Shown here piece by piece: positions 1 to 6,225 of a DNA stretch of 6,684 nt. This DNA comes from Bacillota bacterium (lineage in GTDB: Bacteria; Bacillota; Clostridia; Christensenellales; Aristaeellaceae), in the NCBI GenBank assembly GCA_009787135.1, contig WRGP01000136.1, positions 1 to 6,684 of the forward strand, written 5' to 3'. Position 1 is the first letter of the stretch; every line of letters begins with the position of its first letter. Under the pieces are notes generated by a model. It worked only from the letters and a program-made list of their open reading frames with translations, was not told where the DNA came from and ran no database searches. The position numbers and the translations under genes were made by a program.

Positions 1-1
1 T

Positions 2-115
2 GAGGAGCTGTTCCCGCATTCTGTCGAGATACACAAAAAAGAAATACTGGATGATATTCGCGCCAATAACGCCCGCTATATGATCGGGCAGGACATCTTT
101 TTTGAAATAAAGTAA
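2..115 (+). CDS. 3' end of an unrecognised gene (partial)
   Basis: The frame is open from the left edge of the window and stops at TAA 113-115, giving the last 37 residues of a protein (ending ARYMIGQDIFFEIK). The tail is charged with alternating hydrophobic residues and has no membrane segment. I do not recognise a family from this fragment. The stretch is noticeably more AT-rich than the genes downstream. No convincing terminator lies between its stop and the promoter at 135, so transcription may run into the regulator gene. That it is coding rests on the open frame and on the sensible position of its stop just before a promoter. Confidence 0.5.
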   Translation, partial: EELFPHSVEIHKKEILDDIRANNARYMIGQDIFFEIK

Positions 116-134
116 CATTATCCCGGCGGAAAGT

Positions 135-163
135 TTGACAAAACCAGAAATTATGGGCATAAT
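135..163 (+). promoter_or_regulatory. Sigma-A-type promoter of the PucR/CdaR-like regulator
   Basis: A perfect -35 box TTGACA (135-140) is followed after 17 bases by CATAAT (158-163), a 5/6 match to the -10 consensus. Transcription would start near 170, giving a leader of about 55 nt before the ATG at 225. The -35 box also contains an in-frame TTG that could be mistaken for a start codon, but it has no ribosome binding site in front of it. Confidence 0.75.
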
Positions 164-224
164 AATCGTATTCATGAGTTTTTTTCGTGAAGAATTCAGA
201 AATATGCGGTGTAAGGGTGATTGT

Positions 225-1259
225 ATGTCGGAAAAGCACGTAATCGACCAGATTATGCGGACGCTGTCCGCGCTGTCCACAGAGGTTACGATGTATGACG
301 AGCATGGCGGCGCCGTGCCGGGCGGGATCAGGCAGCCTCTGCCAACGTTTGAGAAACACAGCAATGTGGCCGTGTTCGACGGCGATACATGGGTACGGGT
401 GCGCACGGCTTTTATCGCGTATATCTGCGCGCGGGGCGCGGAGGAATCGGCCATGGACTGCGCGCGGCTGGCCGCCGCGCTGGTGGAATCCATAATGAAC
501 GAGCCGCCCGCGAATGACCAGGCCGATGTGATGCGCAGCGCGCTGCGGGAGGAGCTGTTAGGGCCTGAGCTGGACGCGCTGGCGCTGGAGCATGGTATCC
601 AGATAGAGACCGAGCGCTGCGTCATCCTGTTCCACAGGGTCGCCGACACGATGAAGGAGCTTATCGATGTGGGCGAGGACGATATTCTCGTGGAAATGGA
701 CCGCCACACGCTGGTGCTGGTCAAGTCGATGAACAACATCGACGGGTATGCCGAAATCATGCAGCTCGCGGAGGCGATGGAGCAGACTATCATGTCCGAG
801 ACCGGTGAACAGCCCGTCATCAGCATTGGAGAGGTCAGGCAGACGGTGCTGGAAATTGGCCAGTCTTACCGGGCGGCATGGCGCGCGCTGGAAATCGGCC
901 GCATGTTCCATCCGGAAAGGAACATCTACGCGTTCAACCGGCTGGTGCTGGAGCGCTTTCTCTCGGAAATCAACCGGGAGCTTGGCATGCGCTACAACCA
1001 CATGCTCTTCAACCGCAAGACGCAGCGCCTGTTCAACGACGAGATGCTGCACACCATTGAAATGTTCTTTGAAAAGGATCTGAACCTGTCCGATACGGCT
1101 CGCCAGCTGTACATCCATCGCAATACGCTCGTTTACCGCCTGGACAAGATTCAGCGGCAGACAGGGCTTGATTTGCGCAAGTTTGAGGACGCGATTACGT
1201 TCCGCATGCTGCTGCTGCTGGGCAAATGCGGCGGCGATAAGCCCATGAGCGTACGCTAG
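225..1259 (+). CDS. PucR/CdaR-family transcriptional regulator
   Basis: This is a predicted cytoplasmic DNA-binding regulator of 344 aa. The C-terminal part (about residues 272-332) is a PucR-type helix-turn-helix (HTH_30, PF13556); its core at 286-306 reads LNLSDTARQLYIHRNTLVYRL apart from the last residues, with the family's hallmark 'HRNTLVYRL' pattern. The middle (about 125-245) resembles the degenerate GGDEF-like domain of CdaR proteins, with the typical SYRAAWRALEIG segment near 212-224. The N-terminal 120 residues do not match a sensor domain I know. The start at ATG 225 is chosen because AAGGG (213-217) sits 7 nt upstream; the frame is open back to TTG 135, but that lies in the promoter. 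CdaR/PucR relatives often control sugar-diacid or purine use, but no such genes are nearby, so the target is unknown. Family call strong, ligand and regulon unknown. Confidence 0.85.
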   Translation: MSEKHVIDQIMRTLSALSTEVTMYDEHGGAVPGGIRQPLPTFEKHSNVAVFDGDTWVRVRTAFIAYICARGAEESAMDCARLAAALVESIMNEPPANDQADVMRSALREELLGPELDALALEHGIQIETERCVILFHRVADTMKELIDVGEDDILVEMDRHTLVLVKSMNNIDGYAEIMQLAEAMEQTIMSETGEQPVISIGEVRQTVLEIGQSYRAAWRALEIGRMFHPERNIYAFNRLVLERFLSEINRELGMRYNHMLFNRKTQRLFNDEMLHTIEMFFEKDLNLSDTARQLYIHRNTLVYRLDKIQRQTGLDLRKFEDAITFRMLLLLGKCGGDKPMSVR

Positions 1260-1316
1260 CGCCCGAATGAGCGCGGCTCGCCCGGGCGGAAACAGCCGGC
1301 ATATGAGCGATAAAGC

Positions 1317-1353
1317 AAGACACGCGTGCGATCCGTACACAGGCGTGTCTTTT
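1317..1353 (+). terminator. Terminator-like hairpin after the regulator gene
   Basis: AAGACACGC (1317-1325) pairs perfectly with GCGTGTCTT (1343-1351), and the stem can be extended by GTG/CAC across a 2-nt bulge. Four T (1350-1353) end the stem, followed by GGGTTTG, so the U-tract is short and interrupted. It probably ends the regulator transcript 58 nt after its stop codon, though termination may be leaky. Confidence 0.55.
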
Positions 1354-1382
1354 GGGTTTGCGGTGTTCGTGCGTGAAATCCC

Positions 1383-1403
1383 AAAAATTGTCGCGCGATT
1401 TTT
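1383..1403. repeat. AT-rich inverted repeat upstream of the S41 protease promoter
   Basis: AAAAATTG (1383-1390) and CGATTTTT (1396-1403) form an 8-bp stem with one wobble pair around a TCGCG loop. It is 23 bases upstream of the -35 box of the next gene. It could be an operator, a weak second terminator for the regulator transcript, or chance in an AT-rich intergenic stretch. The structure is visible; the role is not. Confidence 0.3.
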
Positions 1404-1425
1404 CCATTGATTTCCAGAATTTTGA

Positions 1426-1454
1426 TTGATTTTTAAGGCCGTATCCTTTATGAT
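1426..1454 (+). promoter_or_regulatory. Likely promoter of the S41 protease gene
   Basis: TTGATT (1426-1431) and TATGAT (1449-1454) are separated by exactly 17 bases, matching the sigma-A layout with 4/6 and 5/6 agreement. A start near 1461 gives a leader of about 20 nt carrying GGAG (1471-1474) ahead of the ATG at 1483. Other TTGATT copies begin at 1407 and 1422, but their spacing to the -10 box is worse. Confidence 0.6.
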
Positions 1455-1482
1455 GGACAGGATTCGTTATGGAGACTGAAAT

Positions 1483-2703
1483 ATGAAAGGACTTGAATGG
1501 ATGAAGCGGATGAAAGTGCTCCTGGCGGTGGCGCTGGCGTGCCTGACGACGGTTTCCTGCGCGGCGGCGAAGGACAATACGTATATCGTCACGCAGGAGG
1601 AATATGCGCTCCTGCAAAAGTACAAGCGGCTGGAGGAAATCATGGAGGCGGTCGACCGCGCGTATCTGTGGGAATATGACAAGGGCGCGCTGCTGGACGG
1701 CGCGGCGCAAGGCATGCTGGGCGCGCTGGGCGATCCCTACGCGTACTATGCCACGCCCGAAAAGATGGGCGATGAGCAGGAGATGATTACTGGCGAGTAT
1801 GTAGGCCTTGGCTTTGAGGTGTTTCCCAACGCCGTTGACAACACCATCACGATCCGGCGCGTGTTCCATGGCGGGCCGGCGCAGAAAGCGGGCATTCTCC
1901 CGGGGGATAAGATTTTGTCGGTGAATGGGGAAGAAATGACGGCCTATGATCTCAATAAGGCTGTGTCCATTATGCGCGGCGAGGTTGGCGGCGAGGTGAC
2001 GCTGGTCATCTGGCGCGAAACGGAAGCCTTTGAGGTGACTTGTGTGCGGGCCGTGGTGCAGACGGAGACGCTGGAGTGTGAGCTGCTGGAGAAGGATATC
2101 GGGTATATCCGCCTGTATCAGTTTGAGGGCGGCGCTACCCAGCAGTTTGGCGAGGCCATCGGAAGCCTTCGGGAGCAGGGCGCGCGCTCCCTGGTGCTGG
2201 ACCTGCGCGGCAACCCCGGCGGCCTTTTGAATTTGGCGGTCGAAATCGCGAACTATTTTATCGATGACCAGCTGGTGGTTTCCACGAAGGATAAATACGG
2301 CCGCACGCTGTCGTTCTACGCGGAAGAAGGCGCGTGGGAGGTGCCTGTTGTGGTGCTCATGAACCAGCACACGGCCAGCGCTTCAGAAATCCTCGCGATG
2401 GCGCTGAAGGATTATGACGTGGCGAAAACGGTTGGCACCAAGTCCTACGGCAAGGGCATTGCGCAGACAATGATTCCGTTTTTCCCCGACGGGGCGGGCG
2501 TGCAGTTTACCACCGACTACTGGCTTTCGCCCAAGGGCGAGTGTATCCATGAAATCGGCGTCACGCCAGACTATGAGGTGGAGCTTGCCGAGGATGTGAT
2601 GGATGAAAATTTTGATTACATTCGCGAGAAGGATAACCAGCTGCAAAAGGCTGTGGAGATTATCAGGGAGATGCTTGCGGGGGTTGATGAGGACGCGGCG
2701 TAA
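1483..2703 (+). CDS. Exported S41-family C-terminal processing protease (CtpA-like) with PDZ domain
   Basis: A 406-aa serine protease predicted to act outside the membrane, cleaving envelope proteins near their C-termini. An N-terminal hydrophobic segment (about 10-28) is a signal peptide or anchor; TTVSC ending at Cys26 is a weak lipobox, so a lipoprotein is possible. A PDZ domain spans about 104-192 (GLGF-like GEYVGLGF, then the AGILPGDKILSVNG motif). The S41 domain spans about 197-385. The nucleophile is predicted as Ser299 in TASASE and the general base as Lys324 in SYGKG; their 25-residue spacing equals that of the Ser/Lys dyad in E. coli Prc. It is shorter than CtpB-type proteins and lacks the C-terminal peptidoglycan-binding domain some carry. 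The start at 1483 is supported by GGAG 8 nt upstream. It is a single-gene unit between its own promoter and terminators. The substrate is unknown. Confidence 0.93.
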   Translation: MKGLEWMKRMKVLLAVALACLTTVSCAAAKDNTYIVTQEEYALLQKYKRLEEIMEAVDRAYLWEYDKGALLDGAAQGMLGALGDPYAYYATPEKMGDEQEMITGEYVGLGFEVFPNAVDNTITIRRVFHGGPAQKAGILPGDKILSVNGEEMTAYDLNKAVSIMRGEVGGEVTLVIWRETEAFEVTCVRAVVQTETLECELLEKDIGYIRLYQFEGGATQQFGEAIGSLREQGARSLVLDLRGNPGGLLNLAVEIANYFIDDQLVVSTKDKYGRTLSFYAEEGAWEVPVVVLMNQHTASASEILAMALKDYDVAKTVGTKSYGKGIAQTMIPFFPDGAGVQFTTDYWLSPKGECIHEIGVTPDYEVELAEDVMDENFDYIREKDNQLQKAVEIIREMLAGVDEDAA

Positions 2704-2712
2704 GGCGCGCGG

Positions 2713-2760
2713 AAAACAGCATTGCGGGAATGGGCGTGGCGCCCGTCTTACGGCTGTTTT
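2713..2760. terminator. Possible bidirectional terminator between convergent genes
   Basis: AAAACAGC (2713-2720) pairs with GCTGTTTT (2753-2760); inside it GGGCG/CGCCC forms a second stem around TGG. The flanking A4/T4 makes a short U-tract on either strand, so it could stop the protease gene on the plus strand (9 nt after its stop) and the desulfurase gene on the minus strand. Confidence 0.5.
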
Positions 2761-2788
2761 GCGGTAAACGCGGCGGGCATCTTGCGAG

Positions 2789-2823
2789 GAATACCAATTG
2801 CGCGCAATTGGTATTCTTTTTTT
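2789..2823 (+). terminator. Strong intrinsic terminator built on a 28-bp perfect palindrome
   Basis: GAATACCAATTGCG (2789-2802) is followed immediately by its exact reverse complement (2803-2816) and then by seven T (2817-2823). On the plus strand this is a long stem plus U-tract. On the minus strand no U-tract follows, so it should act mainly on transcripts from the S41 protease gene. It lies 85 nt after that gene's stop, behind another hairpin at 2713-2760. Confidence 0.85.
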
Positions 2824-2891
2824 CGCGGTGCGGGGGGCCGGCGCGAAGGCGCGGCAAAAGCTCAATGGCGCGCGGCGGGCATCATCCGAGA

Positions 2892-4013
2892 TTACAGCCT
2901 CTCCACAATGGACAGCAGCCGGTCGATATCGCTTGGGTAGTTGAAAAAACCCGGGCTGACGCGCACCGCGCCCGTTTCCATGGTGCCAAGCCACTGGTGG
3001 GTCAGCGGCGCGCAATGCAGGCCGGCCCGAATGGCGAGGCCGTAGCGGTCCAGCGCTTCCGCCACCTCGCCGGAGCGCTTGCCTTCCACATTAAAGGAGA
3101 CCACGCCCAGAAGCGGCTCCTTTGGCCCGTAGAGGCTGACGCTGTCCAGGCGCGAAAGGCCGTCGCGCAGTTTGTAGGCGAGCATGGCCTCGTGCTCCGC
3201 GATCGCCCGCTGCTGGTCCTGCACGAAGCGGATGCCCTGCAGCAGGCCCGCGATGCCGCAAAGGTTCAGGGTGCCGCTCTCAAAGCGGTCGGGCAGTTCG
3301 TCCGGCTGGATCACGCTGTCCGAGCGTGAACCCGTGCCGCCCTCCCGAAACGGCGTGAGCTGGAGGCCCTCGCGAATCCACAGCGCGCCCGTGCCCGTGG
3401 GGCCCAGCAGGCCCTTGTGGCCGGGGAAAGCGACCATGTCCGCCGCCATCTCCTCGGGGTGTACGGGCAACACGCCCATGGTTTGGGCCGCGTCAACGAG
3501 AAAGGGGATGCCGTGCTCTTTCAGGAGGGCGCCAATCTCATGCACGGGCTGCACGGCGCCGGTCACGTTGGAGCCGTGAGAGCAGACGACGAGCCGGGTG
3601 TCCTCCGTTAGCGCTTCCCGAACTTGCGGCGCGGTAACGGCATCGCCGCCCTCCGGGTATAGAATGGTGAGCGTGATCACGCCCCGCGCGCTCAAACCCG
3701 ACAAGGGCCGCAGGGAGGCGTTATGGTCCAGCGCCGTGGCGATGACATGGGCGCCGGGCGTAATGACGCCATGGATGGCCATGTTCAAGGCGTCCGTACA
3801 GTTAAAGCAGAAGATGATCCGCTCAGGTTCCTTGACGCAGAGCATTTGGGCAAGCGCTTCCCGGCAGTTCATCACGATACGGCCCGCGGCAAGCGACATC
3901 CGGTGGCCGCTCCGGCCGGGGTTGGCGCCCAGCCTGCTTATCACGCCGCAGACGGCACGGGGAACCGTATCCGGCTTGGGGAAGCTGGTGGCGGCATTGT
4001 CCAAATAGATCAT
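2892..4013 (-). CDS. Cysteine desulfurase-like PLP-dependent aminotransferase class V protein
   Basis: A 373-aa cytoplasmic fold-type I PLP enzyme of the cysteine desulfurase family that I recognise as TIGR01977-like. The N-terminus MIYLDNAATSFPKP is the family signature. Key residues counted from this start are His97 (LDHNAS), Asp174 (VDAAQ, contacts the PLP ring nitrogen), Lys200 (GHKGLLGP, PLP Schiff base) and Cys334 (AGLHCAP, the expected persulfide-bearing cysteine). By family knowledge it should release sulfur (or selenium) from cysteine (or selenocysteine); the true substrate and acceptor are not shown. The ATG at 4013 is preferred over GTG 4034 and ATG 4022 because AGGAGG lies 10 nt upstream of it and overlaps or abuts the earlier starts. 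It is divergent, with a 69-nt gap, from a DUF3343 gene, which suggests shared sulfur/selenium handling. No scaffold protein (IscU/SufU) or selD is in the window. Confidence 0.92.
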   Translation of the reverse strand: MIYLDNAATSFPKPDTVPRAVCGVISRLGANPGRSGHRMSLAAGRIVMNCREALAQMLCVKEPERIIFCFNCTDALNMAIHGVITPGAHVIATALDHNASLRPLSGLSARGVITLTILYPEGGDAVTAPQVREALTEDTRLVVCSHGSNVTGAVQPVHEIGALLKEHGIPFLVDAAQTMGVLPVHPEEMAADMVAFPGHKGLLGPTGTGALWIREGLQLTPFREGGTGSRSDSVIQPDELPDRFESGTLNLCGIAGLLQGIRFVQDQQRAIAEHEAMLAYKLRDGLSRLDSVSLYGPKEPLLGVVSFNVEGKRSGEVAEALDRYGLAIRAGLHCAPLTHQWLGTMETGAVRVSPGFFNYPSDIDRLLSIVERL

Positions 4014-4082
4014 AAAACGCATCCCTCCTGTCACCCGCCCGCATGGCGCGCAATAAACTGTATGAGTAGGGAGGATGATTTC

Positions 4083-4352
4083 ATGCCGTATGGAATAGCT
4101 TCATTTCGCTCGCGCCAGCAGGTGTTTGCGTTTGAATCCATTTTAAAACGATCGGGTGTCCGCGCACAAATCGTGTCCACGCCACGGGAAGTGGCGCTGG
4201 GATGCGGCCTGTCGGTGCGCTTTGAATTGGGGGAGGCGGGCCGCGTCAGCGATCTGTATCGCCGCAGCCAGCCTCAAAATTTGATTGGGTTTTACCGCGT
4301 GGAGCCAAGGGCCAACATGCGGCCTTTGCTTGCGCCCATGCAGATGATGTAG
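4083..4352 (+). CDS. DUF3343 / putative Se/S carrier-like small protein
   Basis: An 89-aa protein matching the pattern of PF11823 (DUF3343, 'putative Se/S carrier protein-like'): an N-terminal IASFRS strand, a helix with FESILKRSGV, then IVSTPREVALGCGLSVRF. Cys41 in the GCG motif is the conserved cysteine expected to carry the chalcogen, by family annotation rather than by direct proof. The start at 4083 is set by AGGGAGG (4068-4074) 8 nt upstream; an in-frame ATG at 4062 lies in front of that site and is rejected. The tail after residue 60 is short and ends in MQMM. It is transcribed divergently from the cysteine desulfurase-like gene, an association that fits sulfur or selenium transfer. 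The domain call rests on motif memory, without a profile search. Confidence 0.82.
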   Translation: MPYGIASFRSRQQVFAFESILKRSGVRAQIVSTPREVALGCGLSVRFELGEAGRVSDLYRRSQPQNLIGFYRVEPRANMRPLLAPMQMM

Positions 4353-4380
4353 GGTTTGCCCGCGCGTCGTACATCATTTG
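4342..4380 (+). terminator. Hairpin overlapping the stop of the DUF3343 gene
   Basis: ATGATGTA (4344-4351) pairs exactly with TACATCAT (4370-4377), extendable to 11 bp (CAGATGATGTA with TACATCATTTG) with one G-T wobble. The stem includes most of the TAG stop codon. Only two T follow the core stem, so it is a poor intrinsic terminator; it could be a 3'-end protecting structure instead. Confidence 0.3.
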
Positions 4381-4413
4381 CGGTTGAATAGAAAAGATCG
4401 CGAGCGTTTTTTC

Positions 4414-4466
4414 GCGGACCTACGCCGAGCGCTCCGGGCAACGGGGCGGGCGACGCGTAGGTTCGC
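4414..4466 (+). repeat. Long nested inverted repeat after the DUF3343 gene
   Basis: GCGGACCTACGC (4414-4425) pairs with GCGTAGGTTCGC (4455-4466) over 12 positions with one G-U wobble, and CGCTCCG/CGGGGCG inside forms a second 7-bp stem with another wobble. Both wobbles pair only in plus-strand RNA (they become C-A mismatches on the minus strand). It lies between the DUF3343 gene and the end of the convergent nitroreductase remnant. No U-tract follows, though six T (4407-4412) precede it. Function unknown. Confidence 0.45.
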
Positions 4467-4495
4467 TATGGCATGGGGCAAGTCAGCCCTGCTTT

Positions 4496-5036
4496 TTACC
4501 CGGCTGCCGGCGGAGAAAACGCGCCGCCGTCGCCCCAGGCAAAGCGCCCGTGCATGCCCCCGGCCTCCGCGCCGACGACGAAGTGGGCCTTGGCGATGCC
4601 CAAGTCAAGGGGATGGCCGTTGGCCTGCGCCGTAACAAAAGCCTACCGCAAGGACGCACGCGGTCTCAAAGCCTTCCGCGCACTGGAACGCGTCGTCCTT
4701 GCGGCCATAGGAACCGGCCACCCAGCAGGTGCCAAGCCCCATGGCCGTAGCCGTGAGCACGGTCAGTTCCCCATAATAGCCCAGTTTTTCCTTCCCATGA
4801 GGATCCCTTGTGCCGCAGGCGAGCTGTATCACGGTTCGAACGCCTTTGAACATGCCATAGCTTTTGAAACCGTGGAACGCTGCCGAGGCGTCTTCGACGA
4901 CGCGCATGGACAGGCCCTCCGTCTCGTTATAACCCGCGATTTGGGCGGAGAGCGCTTCTGTCTGGTTCGCGGCAAGGGGTTCGCCGGTATAGGTGCGGCA
5001 GGAATGGCGTTCGCTGACGGCCTGTGACAAGGTCAT
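4496..5036 (-). pseudogene. Nitroreductase-like gene, internally deleted and frame-shifted
   Basis: The first frame (5036 to stop at 4605, 143 aa) is an FMN-type nitroreductase N-terminal part: RHSCRTY (residues 10-16, FMN-phosphate-type motif) and GLGTCWVAG (100-108), then ACVLAVGF. It then runs into GAGQRPSP and stops. In another frame, open from about 4642 to TAA 4498-4496, the sequence reads NGHPLDLGIAKAHFVVGA and WGDGG, which matches the C-terminal DLGI..HF block of the same family. The middle section (in relatives it carries an APTA.NQQ-type block; about 60 residues by memory) is missing, so this is a real internal deletion as well as a frameshift, not a single sequencing error. Start ATG 5036 has GAGGAGG about 8 nt upstream. 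It is divergent from the binding-protein gene. The product is probably inactive, though a short N-terminal protein could still be made. Confidence 0.75.
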
Positions 5037-5147
5037 ATTGTTTTCCTCCTCAATTATGGTCGGCATTGGATGCTTTTTCTATTTTACTACGTTACATAGA
5101 CGGAAAACATTAGAAACGGATTATAAAAACAGCGGGGAGGAAATACG
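5037..5147. promoter_or_regulatory. AT-rich divergent intergenic region (nitroreductase remnant / binding-protein operon)
   Basis: This 111-bp gap must hold the promoter of the exported-protein operon and of the nitroreductase remnant. On the minus strand TATAAT (5125 to 5120) is a perfect -10 box but has no good -35 partner. On the plus strand TATAAA at 5122 is too close to the ribosome binding site to be the -10 box, and I could not place a confident plus promoter. CTACGTTACATAG (5087-5099) is an imperfect palindrome (5 of 6 pairs) that could be an operator. Confidence 0.35.
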
Positions 5148-6209
5148 ATGCGCAAGCGGGTTTTGGCAGCCATCCTATGCGCGGTGTGCGTGATGCCGGC
5201 GGCTTTGGCGGGCGCTTCTGAGGCGGGCGCCTGGGGACAGATCAAGCGGGAGCTTACGCGGCCCGGCGGGTGGCGGCAGATCGTGACGGAAAGCCCGTTC
5301 CGCCTGGGCGAGCGGGCGGAGATAGGCAAGGCCGGGGATGTGACGGTCTATGAGATAGGCTATGGCAGCTATCCCAGCATCGACGGGTCCACGGTGGCCG
5401 TGCCCATGGCGATGGAGTTCGCCAGACAGCACCTGCCGCTTTCGGAGAGTGACCTGTATGGCTTTGTGTTCCTGTCCACCACGCACCGCGCGTATGAGCA
5501 TCTGATCCGGCGGCAGCCAAACGGCTCGCCTTTGGTGCCCTCCTTCAGCGCGGCGATGGACGAGAAACATCCCGTGGACCTGATTATCGTGACGGGCCCC
5601 TCGGAGGAGGAGCTGGCCCTGGCGCGGGAATGCGGGGTAGAGCTTGTCAAAGAGCCGGTCTGCTATGACGCGTTTGTGTTCATCACCCATCGGGACAACC
5701 CGGTGAATGGCCTGACCGTGGAGCAGGCGCGCAAGATCTACTCGGGCGAGATCACCAACTGGAAAGAGGTAGGCGGCGAGGACGAAGCGATCAAGGCATA
5801 CACGCGGGAGCCTAACTCGGGCAGCCAGACGGCCATGGAGGCGCTGGTGATGCGGGGCCTTCCCTTTGGCGGCACGGAGCCGAACTATGTGGTGAGCTCC
5901 ATGGAAGGGCTTGTGTCGCGCGTGGGCAATTATGAAAACGGGCCAAGCAGCCTGGGGTATACCTATCTGTTTTATATTGACGTGCTGTATCCGCACGAGG
6001 CGGTCAAGACGCTGGCCATTGACGGGGTGGAACCGGCGGCGGAGAACATACGAAGCGGAGCGTATCCGTTTTCGACGAACTATTACGGCGTGATCCGTGC
6101 GGGGGAAGAGGAGGGCGTGGCGGGCCAGTTCCTCCGGTGGATGGTGTCGGAGGAAGGGCAGCGCTGCGTGGAGCAGGCGGGGTATATACCGATGAGGACG
6201 CTTCAGTGA
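5148..6209 (+). CDS. PstS-like extracytoplasmic solute-binding protein
   Basis: A 353-aa exported protein of the PBP_like_2 / PstS class (PF12849-like). Residues 1-22 form a signal peptide (MRKR, hydrophobic core, AALA before GAS); there is no lipobox cysteine at the usual place. Ligand-site motifs are YPSIDGST (Asp79-Thr82 at its end) and REPNSGSQT (Arg220-Thr228), with the class-typical IYSGEITNWKEVGG between them and GYIPM at the C-terminus. In PstS these loops bind phosphate, but a phosphate ligand is only inferred here. The start is set by GGGGAGG (5134-5140) 7 nt upstream. No permease or ATPase gene (pstC/A/B) follows; instead an LRR surface protein starts 16 nt after the stop, so both are probably co-transcribed. 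It may therefore serve sensing or surface binding rather than a classical Pst importer. Confidence 0.85.
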   Translation: MRKRVLAAILCAVCVMPAALAGASEAGAWGQIKRELTRPGGWRQIVTESPFRLGERAEIGKAGDVTVYEIGYGSYPSIDGSTVAVPMAMEFARQHLPLSESDLYGFVFLSTTHRAYEHLIRRQPNGSPLVPSFSAAMDEKHPVDLIIVTGPSEEELALARECGVELVKEPVCYDAFVFITHRDNPVNGLTVEQARKIYSGEITNWKEVGGEDEAIKAYTREPNSGSQTAMEALVMRGLPFGGTEPNYVVSSMEGLVSRVGNYENGPSSLGYTYLFYIDVLYPHEAVKTLAIDGVEPAAENIRSGAYPFSTNYYGVIRAGEEEGVAGQFLRWMVSEEGQRCVEQAGYIPMRTLQ

Positions 6210-6225
6210 TGGGGAGGAAATGCGC

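Noticed and set aside
558..1340. 260-codon open frame on the minus strand
   Set aside because: It is antisense to the PucR/CdaR-like regulator and runs through its terminator hairpin; no ribosome binding site or domain supports it.
1195..2370. 391-codon open frame on the minus strand
   Set aside because: It lies antisense to the S41 protease and the end of the regulator, both with strong family motifs. Its product is rich in His, Arg and Leu without any recognisable domain, as expected of a GC-rich shadow frame.
2730..3329. 199-codon plus-strand open frame crossing the palindromic terminator
   Set aside because: It would be translated through two terminator hairpins and is antisense to the desulfurase gene, whose catalytic motifs are intact.
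4378..4635. Arg-rich 85-codon plus-strand open frame after the DUF3343 gene
   Set aside because: It starts from a TTG with no good ribosome binding site, and most of it is antisense to the C-terminal nitroreductase remnant; the composition is that of a shadow frame.
4473..5027. 184-codon plus-strand open frame
   Set aside because: It is the antisense of the nitroreductase remnant, which explains its length; it has no ribosome binding site and no recognisable domain.
5122..5127. TATAAA as -10 box of the binding-protein operon
   Set aside because: Transcription would start at about 5134, inside the ribosome binding site, leaving no usable leader, and no -35 box fits upstream.
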